DNA of 50,554 nucleotides. It comes from Acanthaster planci. Its lineage: Eukaryota; Echinodermata; Asteroidea; Valvatida; Acanthasteridae. The position numbers and the translations under genes were made by a program. The notes beneath the pieces are model-generated. The model made no database searches and was not told the DNA's origin. It saw nothing but the letters and a program-made list of their open reading frames with translations. Location: NCBI RefSeq assembly GCF_001949145.1, contig NW_019091434.1:872998-923551 (forward strand). Reading direction: 5' to 3'. Of this stretch, positions 23,501 through 35,500 are shown piece by piece (within the stretch, counting starts at the first letter, position 1; each line of letters opens with the position of its first letter).

Positions 23501-26500
23501 GCAATTTGGTATCCAAGGGAGGCTAGCTGTCACAGCTCTTGCCGCAGATCAAGTAGATTTTAACTTGTCATTACCTTCACAGCCCACTCAGATGTCTTAC
23601 AGCCATGTCCTGGCTTCAGACAGCCGTGACAAGTACATCTGTAGGAAGTCCCTGCAGGGGCTAGCTAGTGACTTCTATGGGAGCCCATGTTCATTTTAGG
23701 GGTAGCCAACTGATTTGGACAATCGCTTTCTGAACCCATTGAGGGACATGTTTTTCGAAGGTTAGTTTGAGGGAGTGAAAATGTACAACCATGCAAAAAT
23801 GAGCACGACAATGCCCTAGAATTAATTCCAACATTCAGGAAGAACACATGAGAAGCATGAGTTTACAAAGGGAAAATCCTTTTAGCAAGCAAGAGTCAGC
23901 TTAGGAAGAATGCAAAGGCATGACTAGCGCCTAGAACCTGTGCATGGAAATGCTTTACCTCGTCAAATGAACAATGCACTGAGGCGAATTTGAACAGAAA
24001 AGATAGGAGTGGTTATTCTATCAAAATGTATCTGGTCAACTTATTTATCCTACAGCAATAATTGAAATACCTCCAAGTACACAGAACAAAATCAGCAATA
24101 CATGTAATGGAATTGGTGGCTATGACCCTTAGAGAACATGTAATTTAATTTAATTACCCGCACATTTAAGACCACCCAAGCACATATTTATTCCCTTATT
24201 TAATCACGCGCCTGACATGTCCATGGTCCAGCATTTCATGACAACTGCATGGTACCAGAACTTTACACATGTCCGGATTCCATCCTGGCACAACCTTTTA
24301 CATGTGCTGCAGACCATACCTGCATGTACAATGAGATCCAGTCATATACTGTACATTCACGAAAAAATTAAACTTTATAATTGGTTTACAAAATTCACAT
24401 GTGACTTACAGTTGAATTCAGAATGTGAGAGAGAGAGAGCAAGGTTTCAATCATGATCATTCCTGTTTTTTTGATACCTGAAGTATCGATACAAAAAAAA
24501 TACCAACACTGCCTTTCTGCAGCATGTCAGTTTAACAGTTTCCATGTGCCTTGCAGTCCTTGATGCTGTGGGTGTTAAATGGTGACTGTTTTGGGGGGAA
24601 ATTAGAACTATTTACCAACATGTTTACCAGGTTAGACATGAAACAAAGGCTGCATCCGAATCTCTTGTCTGGAGCTAAGTCTGGGTCTTCACTCCATTGG
24701 AAATGCGTGGAGATGCGCAGACAATAGACCTAGCCGTAGCTCCGGAAGCCCGTTTCGGACACAGCCAAAATAACTGATTAGTCTGTGTAAGAAGACATTT
24801 CTGCGAGCCGTATTGTTTGTACATTTACAGTTTGGGGTTATTTAATCATGCACAACTTGTGGATGATTTCATCATCTCAGCAATATTGCCGGGAAAAACT
24901 CAACTACAAAAAAAAAAAATTGGCATAGCCAGAACTCGACCCAAAGTACAGACATACGTGTACTAGAGAGTGCACTGCAGAAGACAAATGTTGGTAACTC
25001 CTGGTTTCTTAACTCACCCTCACAGTAAGTGCCTGAGATTCCTACTGGGCAGTCACAAAAGTGGGTGGTCAGGCCCTCCACGCAACTGCCGCCATTTTTG
25101 CATGCAACGCCCTGACAGTGGTTCTCTACGTCTGTTTGTAGCGACGGAAGCAAGGCATTTGTGTGAGGGGAAAAAAAGGAGAATGAGCAGCCAGAAACAA
25201 GAACGTGATGGACGAAAGCACCTGAGCTGGACTCAAGTACTTGTAAGGCATGCATTCTAACAACACAGATCACATGGGGGAAAAAGCATCGTGAAAATCA
25301 TGTTATGTCACCAAATGGCAGGAAATGAACACGAGAGGCTTTAAAGACATGTACAAGGATCATTTGGGAGAGGTTATGAACAGAGATGAGGATTAAGGTT
25401 AATTCAGATTCATTCAGGAGGAACTCTGCTGCCATTCTTTGACTTGTGCAGTCCCCTGCCCTTTCTGTTGACTGGCACCAGTTGTATCCATCACACGGAT
25501 ACAGACTCTGGGCTGTGCCTGACCAATCGCATGAACTCCTGAGTGACAGGCATGCGTCTGTGCAACTACACAGGTATTTGCATGATTGCATGTACATGTT
25601 AATAAGCCATGACTTCTTTTCGACAGAATGCGCATAACCATCTCATGGTCTTGGCAAGGTGTGGGACAGCAATGCTATTAAGTCTTTATCTGTTTCACTC
25701 TATGAGGGGGCTACATGTACACTGTACATGTACAAATCATTGACATTAAAACAAGGGAAGGGGGCAGTTGGAAGGCTTTTGTGGAGGCCTGTGCCCCCTT
25801 GCTCAGAAATTAGAGAAGGAAAAGTCTCAGTCAGTCTTTTAACTGTGACGAAACTGAGGGCCCCCCAAGTGCTCCCCTGCAAAATTTATCCTAGTCACGC
25901 TACTGGTTGGGGTGCACCGGTATACCATTTGTCATTGTTTCTCTGACTTGTTGGCTTTCCTCTCTCTGTCAGCAAATCTAGCGAGCAATAAAGTATTCTC
26001 TGCTTGGAGGGTCTGTGGGATTGGACCCAGTCACGGCTTGTCAATGATGATGGACTACACTTCAGGTTAGAAGAGGCAAGACTGAGTTCTCAGTAATATG
26101 TTCTCAGCAAACACACACCCTGATCTACAACCAAGTAAAAAAATACACAGACAAAAAGCAATTCATCAAACCATTCACTTACATTTCTGACACCTGGCTC
26201 CTTGGTACTTTGATGGACATTTACAGAGGCCCTGATCACAAGTGCCACCATGCTGACACTCAACTCCTTCACAGTCGCCTACTGTTTATCAAAAGACAGA
26301 AATCTGCAGGTTTTCCTCACATTCACAGTTCTTTGAACATTTGGTAAATAAAGAGAGAAAAATTTCAGTGGCGTGAGAATCAACACCTTGGAAAATCTCA
26401 GCCCCACTGACAAGCAAATGACACATTGTTGAAGGTAAGCAATGCTGAGAGGCTATTGCCTGCTAAGAATGATTGATATCAATCAAGGTACAGGGTATAT

Positions 26501-29500
26501 TAATCTGAGGCAGAAGACCCTCTCCTCCCAGCCATGAAGTCCTTGGAATAGGATATTAGTCCACAGTAGGAGTGAAATGGGCACAGTGGTACATGTACTT
26601 TTCCTCATCTTCCACTTCTACGACCTGGGTTCATGTTTCCCTCAGGCAAATGTACAAGATTTAGTTTTCAGTTTCTACCTGTATATGTACATGTACCTGA
26701 TAGCATGGGTCCCCCCCACCAATATCACAGCATTTCTGCTGCACTCACACATGTACCACACCATACTATACCACACCATATCACAGCATAGCATCAAACA
26801 GTATGCGTTAATCTGAGGCACTGATAAATTATTTTTATTATTCAGTTCACAACATCTTAATATTCCTGAAACGATCTCAGCACAGAAGCAGTCATTTCAG
26901 GTGCAAACAGCTTAATCATAATGATCATTGCAGGTTCCCATTTACTCATTTACCCATCTACTCCTTGTCGGAGAAAGGCACGTACGACTATTAAAAGTGA
27001 CTTGCTCAAGGTCACAACGGGTAACTATCAACAAGATCTGTACCCCTGAACCTATGATCGGGAGGTGCAAACCCTAACCACTCAGCCACATGCCACAAGC
27101 GGGGACTTTCCTCTGAAACTAAACATTTCTACATCATCTCCTCCCAAGGCAGAACAGTTCATTGGTACTGGGAAATGCTATGTTGGTTAAATTAACAGAA
27201 AAAGTCTAATGCACTACATGATCAATGTACAGTAAACTCTTAACAACTCAAACCTCTGGGGAAGGGACACAAAACAATTGGACTTCCCCCAAATTTCAAG
27301 CTAAGAAAAGTTCCTGAGCCATGGAGTCATAACACGTACAAGTACTGTTTATGTAAACAAAACCAGCATGCATTGCACTGGCAAGAATTAGTGTGGTTTT
27401 TTTCATTCTTTTATACATTCATATGATACATAGTTTTGCTCACAAAATCAACGTTTTAGTCTTTGTTTGGTTCTTTTCTAGTGATAAATATTTACCACTC
27501 AAACACTGTACCTTCATGTGGCAAAACATCTGTGTTGTTTGATCCATTCTGTTTCAATACAGCATAACATTTGTTTTCACTTGACGTTTTTCACTGTGTA
27601 GTAACACCACCTTTCTTTTTGCAGTCACATGGCCGCTGTAAAGTCAGCAATTGGACTGCGTACAAGTGGGCTACAACTGGGTCTGCAGTAGCAATCACGC
27701 CAGCTTGAAAGCCAGGATTTGTTGTGGATACAGGCTGGTTTATGCAGCACACAAGTGGTCTCGGGGGGAAAAGACACACAGCTCTTTGCTGCGACTCATA
27801 ACCCTAGTCTCGCATTCCTCCTTACACTTTTTGAGGTATTTTGCTGCAGTGGTTTTTTGGATCGTTGTCATGAAAACTTGGAGATGAAGAACTGTAGTAG
27901 CGTTAGCCTTTTGAGTTTAGAGAGAGGAATTTTGTACAAAAAAGCCTATTTTTGGGTGGCAATGAAGTAAGCTCAGTTGCAACAGAGTTTGAGTTACTGA
28001 GATCTTACTGTATCTTAAAATACCCAGTAAACCAGCCCAAAATGATGGCGTTGGCTGAGTAGTTTTGAGTGGCTGGAAACATCCAAAATGAAGAGGAATA
28101 AGTTGACTAAGACTTGTGGACAAAAACACCAAGATCAAGTTCAACCGGCAGCACAGTATAAAAAAGAGATCCATTGTGCTAATGCTAGACAAATTAGCAT
28201 AATGTGAAGCCAGTCAGGGCACAACATGTCCATTGCAACTGTACTTGCCTGTGGGGCCTGTCATGGCTTTCTGTTTGGTTGTAGCCACCGCATTCTGCAC
28301 TGTGGTTGTATCCTTAACTTTCACATTGGCAGGTGGCGCTGTTGGACGCCGACTTGGAGCCTCTGTCGGGGGGATGTATTCCGGGCACTTGGTAACATCA
28401 TCAATGTAATTCTCCTAGAGCAACAAATGATGTGCAAAACAGGATGATCTGCAATTTATTTCAATCTTCAAATAGGTCTTGGTTTCCGGCTAGCTTTGCA
28501 TAGTGCTCACTGTCTTTAAGTTTTCAACTGTCAGATCAGCAGTACTAAATTGGGCTAAATAAATAACTTCTCCACCCAGCAAAAATGCTTTTACTGCCAA
28601 TAAATACTGTACTATTTGTCCAACCTGCTGCTGTGTGGAAGTTTCAAGCTACCACATTTTTCCCCACTGAATAAATAGGTACATTATCAAGCATTTTCCC
28701 TAAAAAGTGCTCATTTACACATCAAGCAATTGTAACCCAGGTCGGGTTCTCACTCTGCTCTTACCCGACACCAGTTTCTTTTGAATAAAATTTAGTCTCA
28801 TTGTGTAGATACTTTCACAATTATAGTGCTAGTTTCGACAACCTCTTTGCTGTGTGCTGCAGAGCTACATGTAGATTACTTTTAACTAGCACCTTTTTGC
28901 AGCCTTATGCATTTTTCTAGTTGTCGCAGCGCTGCCACAAATCTGTACATGCTGATTTTGAATATTTTGCATTCCACACATTGTTCAAGTTGAATAGCAA
29001 ACATTCTTGGGCACTGGCAAAGTTTTCCCGTAGGTTAAGATTGCCACATTAGTTGATTTCAAACCAACTGTGCCAGCATAAGCGTCTCTCTCAATTCGCT
29101 CCTGCCTCTGCCAATATTCTCAGCCTTTTTGGTGTGACTTCCTGCAGCAGCAATATCCAGCTTTGCCATTAGCTTATCTGTCATCTTTCTGCTGCATTTC
29201 ACCAAATTTAGACTGGTCTTCAGGAAGGGAGAGGCATGATTAGGAAATCTTAGTGACTGTCTGACAGTTCAACCTCCCCAACATTGACCCTTTCTTGTAA
29301 ATATATAAATATAAGAGGTAACGAGAAACCCTGTTTCACCCGTCTTTATTTTAGTGGAGTCGCTCGGTGTATTCGGCAGGATGTAAATTCAACCACTCTT
29401 CCATTTGCATGGAAGCAAAAAAAAAAGGGTGAAAGACAGTTAAAAACAAATAGGGAATGGATCACAGCAGAGGGTTTGATGCCGTTGATGTTTCTGATGT

Positions 29501-32500
29501 CCATTTCCTAAACGATCCTCTGCTGACACTGTTGTCTTTCTTCCAGTACCAACACTGTGGTAACACCTTCATCTCTCAGCGGCCAGGAACTCAAGCTTCT
29601 GGGACTCCTTTGCCACCAAGAAACCCTGTTTTCCCCGTCTTTATTTTAGTGGAGCCGCTCAGTAACACAGTGAAAGATATTATGCAAAGTAGTAAAAATA
29701 CATGTTGTGGTTTCCATACATGTACATGTACATTTTTGTACATGTACAATGTACGTGTAGTGGTTTCCCTGTGGCAAAGTTTATACTGAGAGCAGAGGCG
29801 CTGAGTAATTTAGAAGGAGGCCTGGTGGGTTTAGAAACGCAATGGTCTTTAAAAGATACTGCAAAGAGTTTATGTTCTGGCCAATCAGCAGTCTCATTAT
29901 GTACATGTATGATGTCATGGACCGACTGGCATACATGTAAATCGAGTGATTCTTCGTTGTGCCACAGAACCCCCTCCCCCTTGGGCACAGTGCTTATTTC
30001 GGTGAGTTATTAATTGGCACACCAAGCGGTTTCCACCTTGTGCATAAACAAATCATTGCATTGCACAGCCTTTGCAGTCACCACCTCTAGTGAGTTTGTA
30101 CACGTATTCAAAATGTGGACCCAGAACAATAGAGGACAATAAGGTCCACGGTTGAGAAAAGGTCCACGGTTGAGAATAGGTCCACGGTTGAGAATAGGTC
30201 CACAGTTGAGAATAGGTCCACGGTTGAGAATAGGTCCACGGTTGAAGATCAAGTACATGTATACATACAAAACCAACGAGAGTCCTTCCAAAAAAATTAA
30301 AGTCCAAACAAAAGAGAAACAATAGGAGATCCATGATAGAAGGCATTTACACACACGTGTGATTGCTCATCTGCATAAGGGGCCAAGATTCATTCGATGA
30401 AATGCTTCTACATGTAAATCCATCAGGCGGTTCGGGCGGGATTCATTGGAGTGAAAAAATTCAGCCAATCTATGTGGGGATTTCGTGTCCCCTGAAAGTT
30501 TTCCTTCGAAAGAATATGCCATTGGTTTTCTGCACAGTGGCAGATTTGGGAAGATTTACCAAGGGAAATTTTCAGTGCAGGATTTTTTTTTGGCCTAACA
30601 ATGTCTGAGGAAACTGCCCTGCTATATTCTTCAACACCAGGTGAACCAAGGTAGCGAAATTGGCTGCTTTTGAGACAGAATAATTCCCCGAGTACAGTTA
30701 AGAATTGCCAAAGTGTTTGGCCAGAGACACCTTTGCATGCCAACTTAACCCAACGGTGGTGAAATGATTTTCAAAGGGGGAGGCAGTTAAGAGGCCATCA
30801 GGCATCTGCAAAAAGGCCCCCCTGCTCCCTTCCCCACCAGTGCATCAACCACACACTCCAATGAAATTAATGTTTTAATACCCAGACCACATATACATGT
30901 AGTCCTACACATTCACTCTGAGTAAAGTGGGCTGTTCTGTGCAGTGTAGGCCTACTGATGTTCAATAACTTTCACAGATTTTCCCAAAGCCCTGTTTACC
31001 AGAGCTGAAGCATACCTTTTGACCCGAACCTATTAAATAAAATATCTCCAGACAACTTGGATTAGGGCTGTCCATAACTTGCATGTATGCATGATGATAT
31101 AATTTACACCTTGGGAAGCAGGGGTGGAGAGAGAGAGGATTGGAGGGGTCCTAGGCAATGATGAGTACACTGAGCGCCAATTTTCCTTTTAATAAATTCC
31201 CATTAACTTGAATTGAATTCCAAGAGACCAGCTTTTATACATAGATGTAATTAAAACAAAGCTCCTTTCACCCCTATCATTTACAATAATCTGTTTGATA
31301 AGTCAAGGAGAAACAGGTGTACATTCGGTTAAGAGGGGGTCCGAACCACTGCATATGCATGTGTGCATTTTGCGCATATGTACATGTACATGTGCTTTAC
31401 AGAAAGCCCCCTTACAGGCAATATATTTGGTTCAAGCAGGTCGGTAATTGCCATTTGAACTGATCGAACTAGCCATTGACCTCACCGGCTCATGGCATCC
31501 ACTCTGCAGCCAGCCCTGTCTGTGTCGGTCAAGGCCGTCTGAACACTTGCTCAGCTGCTGACACCAGGTGCAATTGAAGGCAACATCGCCGGCAACACAG
31601 CTACTGCAGGACGTCTTCAGATTACAAGCTGTAAACATACACACACACACCAAACACAAGATGTTGGACGCCAGTTTTAAAGAGCTCACAGAACATGTTC
31701 ACTCCATCCCAAGTTCATGCAACTGACTAACGGGAGGGGGGAACCAGATGTTCATGGTCCACCCCCCACCCGGCAACCCAATGACAGTCTTGAAATGATC
31801 ACAACCGATGAGCCATATTTTCTTTCAGTTTTTACAACGTCCCTCCCCAGTAATTTCCCCCATGACACACCGCACTGTTTATGTTGCATCCTAACACTAT
31901 AGCACATGGGCCAATTAGAATTGATAAGACAGTCCAAACCCTGGTGCTGTGCAAAACAGTTGTATGTGTGCCAGTGAGAGCTAGGGCATGGGCCACGGCG
32001 TGTCTCATTGTCATATCCTAACGTTTATTATTTACAATGGCAACATGTGCTGGTCAAATCTACTTTTTGTAAATATTATGGATGAACGATATTTGAAAAA
32101 TTCTGTCAGGTCTCAGCCACAAAAATCTTGGGGAGAATGAGAAATTTTCAACAGAAATATGCCGACTATATAGTTGCAGCAGACTTACTGCAGGACTATA
32201 GTTGGGTTTTATTGACAGGGTTAAAAAAGATTACGGAATTTCAGTGGTGGGTTGAATGTTACACTGTTACAACTAGATTTGATTGTATGATTCAGTAATC
32301 CAAGCATTTAAGGTAATAATCCAATGGTTCATTTGTCAATCTTTCACCTGCCAAGGGAATAAGGACGACTGTCAGCACATTATGCTTAATCCCACAGGTC
32401 AAAAATCAGAATTAGACACAACGTTCAGCAGTCCTAAGGTTCCAGAAAGCTTCCTTGGTTTAATAATAAGCACCTGACTTCTTCCCCTTGAAAAAGAATC

Positions 32501-35500
32501 TTTTAAATAAGGTCTGCTCTTTTGATGTCACAGTCATGATTTTCCTGTAAGTGGCTGCTAAACTATGGTTGGCCGTCGGTACAAAAGTAAAAGAATAATT
32601 CACGAAGTGTTAAAAAACCGACAAAAAATAGAACAGCAGAAAATAATACACATACTACTAAATACCAAATGAAAATTATACAACCTTACTTAAAATCACT
32701 CAGACAATGTCCATTTTGAAGCAATTGGAGGTAAAACCGAAAAGCCAACCCAAACGGTGACATTTCTTCAAACTTTGGCTGTGCACTGATACAAGGCAAA
32801 ATGAGAGTTGTCTGGCACGTCTGATCAGACAACTGAACTTTGATATGCATGCAGAACCTTCGGATCATTTTAAACTTAATCGTTTCCACCAAATGAACAG
32901 CAGACTATCAAATTATATCACCCAGACCCGAGAGCAGAGGTACATGACTATCTCCGAGCAGCTCAGAGCCTCAGGACTGAAAAAAACCACGTACACTTGA
33001 AGTACAGGCATGTACATGTACATGGCAGCCATGATGCGGCTTGGGTTTGGAAAAACATCACTTGACACCCTGTGCACAAACCATGAGACTGGTCTGAAAT
33101 TAACTGTAAGGAATTTATGATTACTAACTTCAATATTTTCCTTGGTGAATCTGAAATTTGAGGACATCACTTTCTGATGGCATATGCCACTGCAGCCTTG
33201 CAGGGAAACAGTTGTGATGTCCATATACGGCACTATCACCTTGGGTTTTACAGTTATATACATATGTACATGTATGACTCATACACATTTTGAAATTGAA
33301 TAAAAATGTCTGAAACAAACATGACAGAAAAGCGGTCAGATTGTGTTACAATCATTACCTTCTGTGGACACTGTTGTCTGTGCTGAAACCATGGGCGAGA
33401 TAACCAACAACATGCATGCAGTTACACACAAATGAGCCACTTGCTGGACCTTCACAGATTCAGACTTTTTGGAAGCTGCCATTTTTCTTTAATATAAACA
33501 CTACCAACTGTCTGCCACAAAGTTACACAAACACTATTAAGCAGTCTAAGAAAGACCTTTTGTGATGACAGCTGTCTGTGTCTTCTTTACAAGTTTTTGA
33601 ATAAGCTGCACAAGCAGAACTGATAAATAAGGAAGTATTATGGACATGTATAGAGTACTTTGTACAATGCATGCTCTATCACACCACTATGCACGCACGT
33701 GTAAGGTNACCAGTACATGTACATGTACATGTACACTATGCTGCATCATGCAACTAGCTGTTCATCCATGCATGCATAACATGACCTTTAACCTCTTAGT
33801 TAATGCAATGCTTCACAGGGGATCTACTCCCTAAAACCTCCGTGATCATAGTATTCATACACACTGACTCTATTATGTGTATGCTCTATTCTTCAGACAT
33901 CTTCTGCCAAAATTGGATCTTGAAATTTTACATTTACTCCAAAGAGTGCAACTAACTGTGATTAAGTTTTCTTACAGTAATTTTTTCTCATACAAAAAAC
34001 TTGTTGAATCATGAAGTTGTACTGCACTGTAAATCTGATGTTTTTCAGGAAGAAAATCTTTTACCCGTATTTCAAGTACAAATGCAGAAGACAATTTAAT
34101 ACTATAAATGTCCAGCAGTAGCAACATTTCACTTTCTTTACTTAATCTGACAATATAACTACTTCCAGGGCCATGATGTATAATTTTTATGCAGTCATTG
34201 TAAATGCATGCTTTCTTGGTGTCCCATTTTAAAAATTTGTAATTCTGTGGGCAAAAATCGTGTCAAATTGAAGGAGTCAATGTGGGCAAAAATCATGTCA
34301 AATTGAAGGAGTCAATGTGGGCAAAAATCATGTCAAATTGAAGGAGCCAGAAGTCAATGTTAGGGCCATTTCAGCACTTTTAGTAATTTAATTGCCATCA
34401 ATTAATTGGGAGGTTTTGCTGTTAATTTACATTTCTGTTTTCTTTGATTATTTGTTGTTTGTGTACCTAAGAGTTGGCCAGTGAGCAACAATATATCAAA
34501 CAAGGACACTCTGGATTGACTCATAATCTGAACCCACGGATTAAGCATCTTCATCTAACACAAACAGCGCCCTCATCTGCCTAAAAAAGAGCATTCTCTT
34601 AATTTCAATAAGGGATGTCATGTGGGTTTCATACTTGAAGGAGAAGAAAGTTGCACAATTTATGTCCCAAATTTACTTTATGTGTTATGCTGATGTTGTG
34701 ATACCAGGCACGGATCCGGGGAGGGGGGGGATTGGGTCAAACTCCACCCTCCCTCCGTGGGGGGGGATTGGGTCAAACCCCACCCTCCCCCTGAGATAAA
34801 CAGAAGCTAAAAAAAGGGTGAAAATAATAATTCTTCTGACACACCAATACCATTGCAAGCCATGAATGTTATGTAATATTTCATCATCATTTCAGCTTGT
34901 CTACAAAAAATTGAGACATTTAAACNCGGTGTACATGTACATGTACACTATGCTGCATCATGCAACCAGCTGTTCATCCATGCATGCATAACATGACCTT
35001 TAACCTCTAAGTTAATGCAATGCTTAACAGGGGGATCTACTCCCTAAAACCTCCGTGATCATAGTATTCATACACACTGACTCTATTATGTGTATGCTCT
35101 ATTCTTCAGACACCTTCTGCCAAAACTGGATCTTGAAATTTTACATTTACTCCAAAGAGTGCAACTAACTGTGATTAAGTTTTCTTACAGTAATTTTTTC
35201 TCATACAAAAAAACTAGTTGAATCATGAAGTTGTACTGCACTGTAAATCTGATGTTTTTCAGGAAGAAAATCTTTTACCCGTATTTCAAGTACAAATGCA
35301 GAAGACAATTTAATACTATAAATGTCCAGCAGTAGCAACATTTCACTTTCTTTACTTAATCTGACAATATAACTACTTCCAGGGCCATGATGTGTAATTT
35401 TTATGCAGTCATTGTAAATGCATGCTTTCTTGGTGTCCCATTTTAAAAATTTGTAATTCTGTGGGCAAAAATCGTGTCAAATTGAAGGAGTCAATGTGGG

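Noticed and set aside
30010-30354. Repetitive peptide ORF (NRGPIL units)
   Set aside because: By-product of the 18-bp minisatellite, whose period is a multiple of three.
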